NCBI RefSeq assembly: GCF_007677875.1
Contig: NZ_VEDO01000002.1
Span: 248,001 to 312,000 of the forward strand
Direction: 5' to 3'
Length of the DNA stretch: 64,000 nucleotides
Origin: Variovorax boronicumulans
GTDB lineage: Bacteria; Pseudomonadota; Gammaproteobacteria; Burkholderiales; Burkholderiaceae_C
Shown in pieces: positions 1 to 8,782 of this stretch. Within the stretch, counting starts at the first letter, position 1; every line of letters begins with the position of its first letter. The notes beneath the pieces were generated by a model. It was not told the DNA's origin and made no database searches. It saw nothing but the letters and a program-made list of their open reading frames with translations. The translations under genes and the position numbers were made by a program.

Positions 1-1
1 G

Positions 2-814
2 CGCGACCTGGCGCTCTATGCGCAATGGCTGGCCGGCCGCGGCAGTGCACTGGACGCCACGCGCGAAAGCGACCTGCAGGCCTACTTCGCGGCCCGCCAC
101 GCCGGCACCAAGGCCACCACGGCCAACCGCCGGCTCACGGTGTTCAAGCGCTATTTCCGCTGGGCGCTGCGCGAGCGGGCCGTCACGGCCGACCCCACGC
201 TCAAGCTGCAGTCCGCGCGCCAGCCCCTGCGTGTGCCCAAGACCCTGAGCGAGGCCCAGGTGGAAGCCCTGCTGGCCGCGCCCGACGTGCAGACGCCGCT
301 GGGTGTGCGCGACCGCGCCATGCTGGAACTGCTCTACGCCAGCGGCCTGCGCGTGAGCGAACTCGTGAGCTTGCGCACCTTCCAGATCGGCCTCAACGAG
401 GGTGTGCTACGCGTCACGGGCAAGGGCAACAAGGAGCGGCTGGTGCCGTTCGGTGAGGTGGCGCAGGAGTGGCTGGAGCGCTACCTGGAAGAGGCACGGC
501 CCGAGCTGCTGGACGGGCGCCAGAGCGAAGATCTGTTCGTGACCACGCGCGGCGCCCAGGCTGGCAGCGCCATGACGCGTGTGATGTTCTGGGGCCTGGT
601 CAAGCGCTACGCGCAGGCGGCGGGCATCGCGGTGGCGCCGTCGCCGCACACGCTGCGCCACGCCTTCGCCACGCACCTGCTGAACCATGGCGCCGATCTG
701 CGCGCGGTGCAGATGCTGCTGGGCCACGCCGACATCTCCACCACCACGATCTACACGCACGTGGCGCGCGAGCGGCTGCACGCGCTGCACGCGCGGCACC
801 ACCCGCGCGGTTGA
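2..814 (+). CDS. xerD: Tyrosine recombinase XerD (5' end missing)
   Basis: Site-specific tyrosine recombinase that, with XerC, resolves chromosome dimers at dif near the division septum. The reading frame is open from base 2, so the N-terminus lies outside the window. The visible part starts in the N-terminal SAM-like DNA-binding domain (LYAQWLAGRG...) and runs through the whole catalytic domain. The catalytic set is visible: Arg in SGLRVSEL, Lys in GKGNKERLVPF, HTLRH, His in LLGHADISTT and the nucleophilic Tyr in TIYTHV. The sequence ends with the usual helix after the Tyr. XerC is the nearest alternative, but LLGHADISTTTIYTHV followed by ERL is typical of XerD. Its stop is only 6 bases from the stop of the convergent chemotaxis gene, with no obvious terminator between them. 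Confidence 0.93.
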   Translation, partial: RDLALYAQWLAGRGSALDATRESDLQAYFAARHAGTKATTANRRLTVFKRYFRWALRERAVTADPTLKLQSARQPLRVPKTLSEAQVEALLAAPDVQTPLGVRDRAMLELLYASGLRVSELVSLRTFQIGLNEGVLRVTGKGNKERLVPFGEVAQEWLERYLEEARPELLDGRQSEDLFVTTRGAQAGSAMTRVMFWGLVKRYAQAAGIAVAPSPHTLRHAFATHLLNHGADLRAVQMLLGHADISTTTIYTHVARERLHALHARHHPRG

Positions 815-820
815 GCGCCC

Positions 821-2431
821 TCAGGCCGCGGCGAGGGCCCGCTGCGCCGGCTGCTGCGCGGCAGCCGCCGCGTCGGCAGGAAGCTGGAACACGCCGACCG
901 CATCCACCATGCGCCCGACTTGGGCGTTCAGGCTGTCGGCCGCCGCGGCGGACTGCTCGACCAGCGCGGCGTTCTGCTGCGTGACCTGGTCCAGCTGGTT
1001 CACCGCACCGCTGACCTGGCCGATGCCGGTGGTCTGTTCGTGGCTGGCGGCGCTGATCTCGGCGATCAGGTCGGCCACGCGCTTGACCTGCTTGACGATG
1101 TCGCCCATGGCCGCACCGGCCGCATCGGCCTGCGTGGTGCCGACCTCGGCCATCTTCACGCTCTCGCCGATCAGGCTCTTGATCTCCTTGGCGGCCTGGG
1201 CCGAGCGGCCGGCCAGGCTGCGCACCTCGGTGGCCACGACGGCGAAGCCGCGGCCCTGGTCGCCCGCACGCGCCGCTTCCACGGCGGCGTTGAGCGCCAG
1301 GATGTTGGTCTGGAAGGCGATGCCGTCGATCAGGCCGATGATCTCGCTGACCTTGCGCGAACCGCCCGAGATGGCGTCCATGGTGCCGACCACCTGGCCG
1401 ACCACGGCGCCGCCTTGTTCAGCCGCCGCTGCGGCGGCGGTGGCCAGCTGCGCCGCCTGGCGCGCCGTCTCGGCGTTGGATTGCACGGTGGAGCCGATCT
1501 GCTCCATCGAAGCCGCGGTCTGCTGCAGGTTGCTGGCCTGCTCCTCGGTGCGTTGGCTCAGGTCCTGGTTGCCCGCCGCGATCTCGCCGGCGCCGGTGGC
1601 AATCGAATCGCTGCTGTGGCGCACGGTGGAGACGACGCGGATCAGGTTCTCGTTCATGTCGCGCAGTGCCGCCAGCAGCTGGCCGGTTTCGTCCTTGCCA
1701 CGCACGTCGATGCGGGAGGTCAGGTCGCCGGAGGAAACGGTCCGTGCGATGCGCACGGCTTCGGAGATGGGCACCGTGATGCTGCGCGTGATCCACCAGG
1801 CCGCCACCAGGCCCAGCGCCACACCGGCGGCGCACATGGCCAGCATCAGCATGCGGGCGCGGTCGTAGGCCGTCTGCGCTTCCTCCGCCGCTTCGTTGTT
1901 GGCCTTTTCCTCAGCATCGGACAACTCGCCCAGTGCCTCGTACCAGGCCTGCATCGGGCCGTCGACCTGGGTTCCGAGGAAGCGCGCTGCCTCGTCTGTC
2001 ATGTCCGTGCGGCCGAGCTCGACCACCTTGCTGACGAGCGGCACCGCCGCGGTCTTCAGCGTGGCGACCTTGGCCAACAGCTCCTTTTCGTGCGGCGTGG
2101 TGTCCGGCAACTCGAACATCGCCGTGAGCTCCTTCTCGGCAGCTTCGTAGCGCTGGCGGGCCTGCGCGATGCCCTCGATGGCCACACGCTTGCGCACGCC
2201 GTCGTACAGCACGATGTCCCGGCTGCGTTGTGCCACCTGGCTCACGGCGCTGCGCATGGCGCCGGCCAGATTGGCCTCCTTGTTGTTGACCGACACGATG
2301 TCGTCCAGGCGGTTCTGGATTTGGGCCATGGACACCAGCCCGAGGATGGCAACGCCCACCAGCAGCACCACCACCAGGCCAAAGCCGAAGGCCAGGCGCG
2401 TGCCGAGTTTGAGGTTCTTCAGGGCGTTCAT
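821..2431 (-). CDS. Methyl-accepting chemotaxis protein
   Basis: Membrane chemoreceptor that signals to CheA/CheW. The start is ATG at 2431 ([10 protein letters not shown]) with a GGAG ribosome site upstream; a longer open frame upstream has no good start. Order of parts: cytoplasmic N-terminus, TM1 (about residues 12-32), a four-helix periplasmic sensor domain, TM2 (about 190-210), HAMP, then the long cytoplasmic coiled coil. The invariant hairpin tip is present, ending in [15 protein letters not shown] followed by QGRGFAVVA. The C-terminus ends in an Ala-rich tail ([10 protein letters not shown]) and has no xWxxF pentapeptide, so adaptation enzymes may act through other receptors. The ligand cannot be told from sequence. 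It is convergent with xerD. Confidence 0.95.
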   Translation of the reverse strand: MNALKNLKLGTRLAFGFGLVVVLLVGVAILGLVSMAQIQNRLDDIVSVNNKEANLAGAMRSAVSQVAQRSRDIVLYDGVRKRVAIEGIAQARQRYEAAEKELTAMFELPDTTPHEKELLAKVATLKTAAVPLVSKVVELGRTDMTDEAARFLGTQVDGPMQAWYEALGELSDAEEKANNEAAEEAQTAYDRARMLMLAMCAAGVALGLVAAWWITRSITVPISEAVRIARTVSSGDLTSRIDVRGKDETGQLLAALRDMNENLIRVVSTVRHSSDSIATGAGEIAAGNQDLSQRTEEQASNLQQTAASMEQIGSTVQSNAETARQAAQLATAAAAAAEQGGAVVGQVVGTMDAISGGSRKVSEIIGLIDGIAFQTNILALNAAVEAARAGDQGRGFAVVATEVRSLAGRSAQAAKEIKSLIGESVKMAEVGTTQADAAGAAMGDIVKQVKRVADLIAEISAASHEQTTGIGQVSGAVNQLDQVTQQNAALVEQSAAAADSLNAQVGRMVDAVGVFQLPADAAAAAQQPAQRALAAA

Positions 2432-2640
2432 GCAGTCTCCGTCATGGTCGAGATCGTCTTTCCGTCGTTGAGGGGAGGCACGCGGTACCGCGTGGGTGGT
2501 GCGTGGCGATGTGCGCGGCCGAATGTAGGCCCAGGCGGTGCGCGCGCCGGCCGGCGGGCGGTCCATTCGGCGGACACCTGTAACCGGCTGTCCCGCCGGT
2601 GCCTACATGCGGCACGACGGCACGGGGCCGCGGCTTGCAC
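2432..2640. promoter_or_regulatory. Chemoreceptor upstream region with inverted repeats
   Basis: This gap carries the promoter region of the chemoreceptor gene on the minus strand. A perfect 6-bp hairpin is visible: ACCGGC at 2583-2588 and GCCGGT at 2595-2600 around a 6-base loop, which could also help end the upstream kinase transcript. A wider pair, TGTAGGC at 2524-2530 and GCCTACA at 2601-2607, is a perfect 7-bp inverted repeat. I could not pick a convincing -35/-10 pair. Confidence 0.3.
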
Positions 2641-4038
2641 TCAGGCGCGGGGCAGCGTCACGCTGGCCCGCAGGCCGCGGCCGTCCTCGCCACTGTCCAG
2701 GCGCAGCTCGGAACCCAGCAGCTGCGCATAGCGCGCCACGATGGACAGGCCCAGCCCGGCGCCCTGGCCCAGCTTCTCGCCGTCGCGGCCCTGGGCCCAG
2801 CGCTGCATGAGCGCCTGGCGCGCCGAGGCCAGGATGCCGGGACCGTCGTCGATGACGGCCAGCACGCAGGCGTCGCGCGCTGGGGTGTCCTGCAGCGCGA
2901 TGGTCAGCGTGCGCCCGCCGTAGCGCAGCGCGTTGTCGACCAGGTTGTCCAGAATGCCTTCGACGAGCGCAGCATCGGCCCACACCGTGAAATCGTCTTC
3001 GCCGGCCTCGTCCAGGCCGCGCGCACCCAGGTCCACGCCGCGCGCGTCCGCCTTGTCCAGGTGGCGCACGATGGTCTGGCCCACGAGCGGCGCCAGCGCC
3101 AGGCGTTCGCGCTGGAGCACGAGCTCGCCTTCGTCGGCCAGGGCCAGGTCCAGCAGCTGGTTGACGAGCCGGCCGGCGCGCTCGGCGCTGCTGGCGATCT
3201 GCTGCAGCTGCTGGCGCGACACCGCGGTGCCCGGGTGCGCCAGCCCATAGTCGGCCAGCGCGCGGATGCCGGCCAGCGGTGTGCGCAGCTCGTGCGCCAC
3301 GTTGCCCGCGAATTCGCGCTGGGCACGCACGTTGCGACCCAGGCGCTCAAACAGGGCGTTGACGGCCTGCCCGACTTCGTTGATCTCCTGCGTGGAGGGG
3401 GACAGCGGCACGGGCGACAGGTCGTTGGCGTCGCGGTGGGCGAGCGCAGCCTGCAGCTGGCTCAGCGGGGCCAGGTCGCGCTGGATGCCGCGCCACAGCC
3501 AGATGGCGAGCAGGCCCAGCAGCAGCAGCAGCGGCAGTGCGCCGAACACCAGCAGGCGCTGCACCAGCGCGCCGCGGATCCGCGTGGTGTGCGCCATCAC
3601 GACGTGGTAGTCGGCGCCGTCCACGTCGTGGCGCAGCACCACGGCGCGCACCGGCTGGTCCTTGTAGACGGTGTTGCCGTACGCATGGCCCTCGGGCTGG
3701 GTCGGCAGCGGGATGGGGGGCAAGGGCTCGCCGGCCAGCCGGGTGCCGTCCGGGCGCAGCACGCTGAAGTACACGGCCTCGGCCTGGTCGAACAACGCGG
3801 CCGTGAGCTCGCTGCTCGTCAGGTGCAGCACCACCTGGCCGTCGGGCGCGGGACCGACCTGGGACGCGATGGAGTAGGCGTCGTCGAGCAGCGCGCGGTC
3901 GAAGGCCTGCTCGGTGAAATGGCTGGCCACGCCGAGCGTGGCGACGGTGCCGATCAGCCAGATCAGCACCAGCGGCAGCATCACGTGCTGCAGCATGCGG
4001 ATGCGCAACAAGGGCGCAGCCGCGGTTCGCATGCTCAA
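2641..4038 (-). CDS. tctE: Sensor histidine kinase, TctE type
   Basis: Inner-membrane sensor kinase, 465 residues. TM1 is at about 18-38, a periplasmic domain at 40-160, TM2 at 163-182, then a HAMP-like linker, HisKA with the H-box NVAHELRTPLAG (phosphorylated His249), and a HATPase domain with DNALRYGG, DDGPGI and GLGLSIV boxes. The N-terminal sensor has the short tctE/QseC-like layout. The start codon overlaps the stop of the response regulator by four bases (ATGA), so the two are translationally coupled. Because tctBA lie just upstream on the same strand, it probably senses a tricarboxylate or similar organic acid and controls that transporter. The substrate is an inference from context. 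Confidence 0.9.
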   Translation of the reverse strand: MSMRTAAAPLLRIRMLQHVMLPLVLIWLIGTVATLGVASHFTEQAFDRALLDDAYSIASQVGPAPDGQVVLHLTSSELTAALFDQAEAVYFSVLRPDGTRLAGEPLPPIPLPTQPEGHAYGNTVYKDQPVRAVVLRHDVDGADYHVVMAHTTRIRGALVQRLLVFGALPLLLLLGLLAIWLWRGIQRDLAPLSQLQAALAHRDANDLSPVPLSPSTQEINEVGQAVNALFERLGRNVRAQREFAGNVAHELRTPLAGIRALADYGLAHPGTAVSRQQLQQIASSAERAGRLVNQLLDLALADEGELVLQRERLALAPLVGQTIVRHLDKADARGVDLGARGLDEAGEDDFTVWADAALVEGILDNLVDNALRYGGRTLTIALQDTPARDACVLAVIDDGPGILASARQALMQRWAQGRDGEKLGQGAGLGLSIVARYAQLLGSELRLDSGEDGRGLRASVTLPRA

Positions 4039-4724
4039 GCCTCGGGCTCCAGCAGATAGCCGATGCCGCGCAGCGTGCGGATCGCCGCGCCACTGCCGAC
4101 GAGCTTCTTGCGCAGGCGCGAGATGAAGGCCTCCAGCGCGTTGTCGCCCAGCGCGTCGTCGAACCCCGAGAGCTTGTCCGACAGCGTGCGCTTGTGCACG
4201 GCATGGCCGGGCGGGCTCATCAGTTCACACAGCACCTCGAACTCGCGCGCGGGCAGGTCCAACGGCGCGTCGCCCACGCTGAAGCGGCGCGCGCGCCGGT
4301 CCAGCTGCAGGCGACCCAGGGTGGCCACGTCGTCGGTGCCGATGGCGCGGCGCACCAGCGCGCGCAGCCGGGCCTCGACCTCGGCCAGGTCGAAGGGCTT
4401 GCCCAGATAGTCGTCCGCGCCGGCGTCCAGGCCGGCGATGCGCTCCTCCGTGCGGTTGCGCGCGGTGAGCACCAGCACCGGCGTCCGGTCGCCCCGCGCA
4501 CGCGCCTCGCGCAGCACCGCCAGTCCCGAGCCTATGGTGCTGCCGGCGCGCGCGTGCTGCGGCAGGTTCAGGTCGAGCAGCACGGCGTCGAAGGGCTGCA
4601 CGCGCCACAGGTGAGCGGCGTCCTCCACGCTCTCGGCAGGGTCGACGCGGTGGCCCGCGTGCTCCAGGCTGCGTGCCATGACCTCGCGCAGCACGGCATC
4701 GTCTTCAACCAGCAGGATTCGCAT
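4035..4724 (-). CDS. tctD: Response regulator, TctD type (OmpR family)
   Basis: DNA-binding response regulator, 229 residues. The N-terminal receiver has the acidic pair E7-D8-D9, the phospho-acceptor Asp51 in LLDLNLP, the Thr in VLTARN and the Lys in GKPFD. The C-terminal half is an OmpR/PhoB winged helix ending in RGIGYLLEPEA. It is the partner of the overlapping TctE-type kinase and lies 28 bases after tctA on the same strand, so it is probably co-transcribed with the transporter or reads from a short promoter there. Most likely target: the tctBA promoter. Confidence 0.92.
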   Translation of the reverse strand: MRILLVEDDAVLREVMARSLEHAGHRVDPAESVEDAAHLWRVQPFDAVLLDLNLPQHARAGSTIGSGLAVLREARARGDRTPVLVLTARNRTEERIAGLDAGADDYLGKPFDLAEVEARLRALVRRAIGTDDVATLGRLQLDRRARRFSVGDAPLDLPAREFEVLCELMSPPGHAVHKRTLSDKLSGFDDALGDNALEAFISRLRKKLVGSGAAIRTLRGIGYLLEPEA

Positions 4725-4752
4725 GGGAGGCGAGGCTAGCAGATGCGGGAAT

Positions 4753-6279
4753 TCACGCCGCAGCCTGCTCGGCGAGTTTCAGCTGGCGCTTCGAACGCAG
4801 CGTGGCGCGCACGGTGGACCACACCGCCCACAGCAACATGGCGCCGGTGACGGCCAGCAGGCTGGCGCTGATCGGCCTCTCGATGAACACCATCGGATCG
4901 CCGCGCGAGAGCAGCAGCGAGCGGCGCAGGTTCTCCTCCAGCATCGGCCCCAGGATGTAGCCCAGCAGCAGCGGCGCCGGCTCGAAGCGCAGCACCATGA
5001 GGGCGTAGCCCATGATGCCCAGCACGGCGACCGAGAAGATGTCGAAGGTGTTGTTGTTGACGCTGTACACGCCGAGCGCCACGAACACCAGGATGGCCGG
5101 GTACATCCAGGCGAACGGGATGCGCAGCAGTGCGACCCACAGCCCGATGGTCGGCAGGTTCAGGATGACGAGCATGATGTTGCCGATGGCAAAGCTCACG
5201 ATCAGTCCCCAGAACAGCGCCGGCTGCTCGCTGATGAGCATGGGGCCGGGCTGGATGCCATGGATGATCAGCGCGCCCAGCATCACGGCCATGACCGCGT
5301 CGCCCGGAATGCCCAGCGACAGCGAGGGCACGAAGGCCGTCTGCGCCGCGGCGTTGTTGGCCGATTCGGGGGCCGAGATGCCTTCGATGGCGCCATGGCC
5401 GAAGCGGCTCGGGTCCTTGGCCACCTTCTTCTCGATGGCGTAGGACATGAAGGCCGCGATCGACGGGCCCACGCCCGGCAGTGCGCCGAGCGCCGCACCC
5501 AGCGCCGAGCCGCGTGCCATGGGCCTGACCGTAGCGCGGAACTCCTCGCCGGTGGGCGCCATGGACTTGAGCGTGACCTTCTCGGGTTTGCGGTTCATGT
5601 CGGCCGAGTTGATGCAGCGCACCACCTCGGCCACGCCGAACAGGCCCATGGCCAGCGCCACCAGGTTGATGCCGTCCATGAGCTCGGGCACGTCGAAGGA
5701 AAAGCGCGCCACGCCCGAGTTCACGTCAGTGCCGACCATGCCCAGCAGCAGGCCGAACACCACCATCGCCAGGCCCTTGGCGGCCGAGCCTGCGCTCATC
5801 GACGATGCGGCGACCAGGCCCAGCACCATCATCGAGAAGAACTCCGCAGGACCGAACTTCAGCCCCACCTCGGCGATCATCGGCGAGAACAGTGTCAGCA
5901 ACACCAGTCCCGTCATGGCGCCGACCAGCGAGGCGATGGTGGTCACGAACAGTGCCACGCCGGCCTTGCCCTTCTTGGCCATGGGGTAGCCGTCCAGGCA
6001 TGTCACGGCCGAAGATGGCGTGCCGGGCAGATTCAGCAGGATGGAGGCCGTGGATCCGCCGTACTGCGCACCGTAGTAGACGCCGGCCAGCATGATGATG
6101 GCGGCCGTGGGCGGCATGTGGTAGGTGAGCGGCAGCAGCAGCGAGATGGCGGCCAGCGCGCCGATGCCGGGCAGCACGCCGACCACGGTGCCCAGCAGCA
6201 CGCCGCCGAAGCAGTAGAGCAGGGTGATCGGCTCGGAGGCGACTTGCAGGCCGAGCCAGAGGTTCGAAAGTAGTTCCAT
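4753..6279 (-). CDS. tctA: Tripartite tricarboxylate transporter large permease TctA
   Basis: Large membrane subunit of a TTT-type secondary transporter, 508 residues, full length for the family, with about 11-12 hydrophobic segments. Family signatures are clear: the first glycine/proline-rich motif VVGVLPGIGALAA, YYGAQYGGSTASILLNLPG, and the repeat of that motif in the second half (GALPGVGPSIAAF and SLGIPGDAVMAVMLGAL). It works with TctB (186 bases upstream) and a periplasmic TctC/Bug receptor. No TctC gene is next to it in this window; a Bug receptor lies at 49.5-50.4 kb but in a different operon. Confidence 0.95.
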   Translation of the reverse strand: MELLSNLWLGLQVASEPITLLYCFGGVLLGTVVGVLPGIGALAAISLLLPLTYHMPPTAAIIMLAGVYYGAQYGGSTASILLNLPGTPSSAVTCLDGYPMAKKGKAGVALFVTTIASLVGAMTGLVLLTLFSPMIAEVGLKFGPAEFFSMMVLGLVAASSMSAGSAAKGLAMVVFGLLLGMVGTDVNSGVARFSFDVPELMDGINLVALAMGLFGVAEVVRCINSADMNRKPEKVTLKSMAPTGEEFRATVRPMARGSALGAALGALPGVGPSIAAFMSYAIEKKVAKDPSRFGHGAIEGISAPESANNAAAQTAFVPSLSLGIPGDAVMAVMLGALIIHGIQPGPMLISEQPALFWGLIVSFAIGNIMLVILNLPTIGLWVALLRIPFAWMYPAILVFVALGVYSVNNNTFDIFSVAVLGIMGYALMVLRFEPAPLLLGYILGPMLEENLRRSLLLSRGDPMVFIERPISASLLAVTGAMLLWAVWSTVRATLRSKRQLKLAEQAAA

Positions 6280-6465
6280 CGTTCAGTTGTCCATTGCGCT
6301 GAGCGTCATTCGGAGTGCACCAAGGTGCTTCGCAGGCAGGGGTTGGGAAGGCCGCGGAGCAGGCCAAGCGGATGCGCCCGCGGGGCCGGCTCTGCCGGAC
6401 CGCTGGTGCGTCCCAGGAGGGGGATGGGATGGCTGCACGGAGTGAGCCAGCCAAACGGGGTGGTC
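6280..6465. repeat. tctB-tctA gap, repeat-like intergenic element
   Basis: The gap between tctB and tctA is long for an operon. Its right part (about 6350-6470) has the GC-rich, purine-run look of intergenic palindromic elements common in Comamonadaceae genomes, for example ACGGAGTGAGCCAGCC near 6438 followed by AAACGGGGTGGTCC. I see no open frame or strong promoter. The repeat call is pattern recognition only and needs a genome-wide count. Confidence 0.3.
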
Positions 6466-6912
6466 CTATGAACTCCAGGGCCACAGGGGCAGGATCATCT
6501 GTAGACCCACAGGAAAAATGAGCGTGGTCAGCAAGGCCACCACGGCGCACACGGTCAGGCGGGTGCGCAGTGCCATCGCCGAAGGCACGAGCGAGAGCAG
6601 CGCCGCGAGGAACGAGGACAGCACCACACCCAGCGGGTGCAGCGTGAAGGCGAAAGCCAGCAGCGCGGCGATGCTCCACAGCAGGTTGTTCCACTGCACG
6701 GTGATGCCGGTGCCACGCCGCCACCAGGCGGGCAGTGCGACCAGCAGGCCCAGAACCGCAAGGGTCCAGCCCAGCACGACGGGAAAGTAGCCCGGGCCCA
6801 TGCGGGCGGCCGTGCCGAAGGTGTAGCGCTCGCCGTAGAGCGCGAAGAAGAGACCGGCGGCGGTCATCAGCAATCCGCCGACCAGATCGTGGATGTCTCG
6901 GGTGGTTTTCAT
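6466..6912 (-). CDS. tctB: Tripartite tricarboxylate transporter small permease TctB
   Basis: Small membrane subunit of the TTT transporter, 148 residues with four predicted membrane segments (about 11-28, 44-62, 79-112 as a split pair, 122-142). The TctB signature is seen: the first helix GGLLMTAAGLFFALYG, then GTAARMGPGYFPVVLG, which is the conserved GPGxFP loop. It is the first gene of the transporter block, followed by tctA and then tctDE. The 104 bases between it and the end of hemH leave room for its own promoter, but I could not identify a clear one. Confidence 0.92.
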   Translation of the reverse strand: MKTTRDIHDLVGGLLMTAAGLFFALYGERYTFGTAARMGPGYFPVVLGWTLAVLGLLVALPAWWRRGTGITVQWNNLLWSIAALLAFAFTLHPLGVVLSSFLAALLSLVPSAMALRTRLTVCAVVALLTTLIFPVGLQMILPLWPWSS

Positions 6913-7016
6913 GGAGGCAGGGGAGCACGCGGCCCCGAAGTGGAACGGGCCGGCGCGCGCTCGCGCACCGACGCAGCCACGCAGAGGGCATGGCTGTGCG
7001 GCGAGCGTAAAAAGCG

Positions 7017-8069
7017 CTAGCTGACGGCTGGCTGATCCGCCTGCATGGTCCGGGTATTCCAGCCGCTCAGGTGGCGTTCAGCGAGGTCGGTCAGGGCGCG
7101 GGCCCAGGCCGGGCTGCCGTTCAGGCAAGGGATGTAGTGGAAAGACTCGCCGCCGGACTCCAGGAAGGCGGCGCGCCCTTCCATGTTGATCTCTTCCAGC
7201 GTCTCCAGGCAATCCCCCGGAAAGCCCGGGCACATGACGTCGATGCGCCGCGTGCCCTGTTGCGCGAGCGCGCGCAGCGTGGGTTCGGTGTAGGGCTCCA
7301 GCCATGTGGCGCGGCCGAAGCGCGACTGGAAGGTCAGGCGGTACTGCTGGTCCGTGAGGCCGAGCCGCTGCGCGAGCAGCCTGGCCGTGGTCTGGCATTG
7401 CACCTGGTAGGGGTCGCCCAGCGCGATGTTGCGCGCGGGGATGCCGTGAAAGCTCATGAGCAGCAGCTCGCCACGCCCGTGTTCGGCCCAATGGCGCTGC
7501 ACGCTGTCGGCCAGCGCGTCGATGTAGCCCGCGTCGTCGTGGTAGTCGGCGACGAAGCGCATCTCGGGCACGCGGCGCTGCCGTTGGCTCCAGGCGGCGA
7601 CGGCGTCGAGCACGCTGGCCGTGGTGGTGCCCGAATACTGCGGATAGGCCTGTAGCACGAGCAGCCGCGTGACGCCCTCGGCAGCCAACGCGTCGAGCTG
7701 GGCCGCGATGGCAGGCTGGCCGTAGCGCATGGCGTAGTGCACGCCCACGCGGTGTCCGCGTTCGGCCAGCAGGCTGCGCAGGCGCTCCGTCTGCTGCTCT
7801 GTCCACACCTTCAGGGCCGAGCCCTCGGGTGTCCAGATGCTCGCGTACTTGGCGGCCGACTTGGCCGGTCGCACGCGCAGGATGATGCCGTGCAGGATGG
7901 GCCACCAGGCCAGCCTGGGGATCTCCACCACGCGCGGGTCCGACAGGAATTCGGCCAGATAGCGCCGCACCGCTGGGGCGGTGGGTGCGTCGGGGGTTCC
8001 GAGGTTGCAGTACAGAACGGCGGTCTTGCCGGGGGCATCGGGGGCGGCGGGCGCGGGGCGGGAGGGCAT
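7017..8069 (-). CDS. hemH: Ferrochelatase
   Basis: Inserts Fe2+ into protoporphyrin IX, the last step of protoheme synthesis; membrane-associated in the cytoplasm. The 350-residue length is normal. Family landmarks are visible: NLGTPDAPT near the N-terminus, SDPRVVEIPR, the catalytic His in LLMSFHGIP, and the conserved acidic stretch CPGFPGDCLETLEEI. The ATG at 8069 faces the HAD gene start with only 20 bases between the two start codons, so the two promoters must overlap or lie inside the neighbouring coding region. Confidence 0.96.
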   Translation of the reverse strand: MPSRPAPAAPDAPGKTAVLYCNLGTPDAPTAPAVRRYLAEFLSDPRVVEIPRLAWWPILHGIILRVRPAKSAAKYASIWTPEGSALKVWTEQQTERLRSLLAERGHRVGVHYAMRYGQPAIAAQLDALAAEGVTRLLVLQAYPQYSGTTTASVLDAVAAWSQRQRRVPEMRFVADYHDDAGYIDALADSVQRHWAEHGRGELLLMSFHGIPARNIALGDPYQVQCQTTARLLAQRLGLTDQQYRLTFQSRFGRATWLEPYTEPTLRALAQQGTRRIDVMCPGFPGDCLETLEEINMEGRAAFLESGGESFHYIPCLNGSPAWARALTDLAERHLSGWNTRTMQADQPAVS

Positions 8070-8089
8070 TGCGCTATTCTCGGCGACCC

Positions 8090-8782
8090 ATGCTGCAGAC
8101 CCACAAAGTCCGGGCCATCACGCTCGATCTGGACGACACCCTCTGGCCGATCTGGCCCACCATCGCCAAGGCCGAGAAGGCGCTCGGCGCCTGGTTCGAG
8201 GGCAATGCGCCGGCGACGGGACGGTTCTGGAGCGATGCCGAGCGGCGCCGCCTGCTGCGCGAGCAGGTCGTGCAGGAGCATGAACATTTGGCGCACGACA
8301 TGGCGTTCCTGCGGCGCGAATCGATCCGGCGTGCGCTGGCGCAGGCCGGCGACGACGAGGCGCTGGCGGCCACGGCGTTCGAGGTCTTCATCGCCGTGCG
8401 CCATGAGGTCGAGTTGTACGAAGATGCCCTGGAGGCGCTGCAATTCCTGGCGGCACGCTTTCCGCTCGTGGCGGTGTCCAACGGCAATGCCGACCTGGGC
8501 CGCATCGGTCTCATGCCGCATTTCCGCGCTGCCTTCAGTGCCGCCACGTTCGGCGTGGGCAAGCCCGACGCGCGCATCTTCCTGGCCGCGGCCGAGGCAG
8601 CGGGCGTGCCGGCCGAGGCGGTGCTCCATGTCGGCGACGACGCGTTGCTGGACGTACTGGCTGCGCATGCCGTGGGCATGCAGACGGCCTGGATCAACCG
8701 CAGCGAGCACCCGTGGACGCAATCCGTTCAGCCGCACGCGAACCTCTCGAACCTGCGCGAACTCTGCGCGCTGTTCAGCTGA
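8090..8782 (+). CDS. HAD-family hydrolase (phosphatase)
   Basis: Haloacid-dehalogenase-like hydrolase, 230 residues. Motif I is ITLDLDDTLWP, with the nucleophile and acid Asp pair; motif II is VAVSNG; the motif III Lys is in FGVGKPDARIF; motif IV is HVGDDALLDV. The helical cap between motifs I and II marks subfamily IA, so it is probably a small-molecule phosphatase (phosphoglycolate or nucleotide-like), but the substrate is not readable. The ATG at 8090 was chosen because motif I starts a few residues later; an upstream extension would run into hemH. Its stop overlaps the end of convergent hpnE by 8 bases. Confidence 0.9.
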   Translation: MLQTHKVRAITLDLDDTLWPIWPTIAKAEKALGAWFEGNAPATGRFWSDAERRRLLREQVVQEHEHLAHDMAFLRRESIRRALAQAGDDEALAATAFEVFIAVRHEVELYEDALEALQFLAARFPLVAVSNGNADLGRIGLMPHFRAAFSAATFGVGKPDARIFLAAAEAAGVPAEAVLHVGDDALLDVLAAHAVGMQTAWINRSEHPWTQSVQPHANLSNLRELCALFS

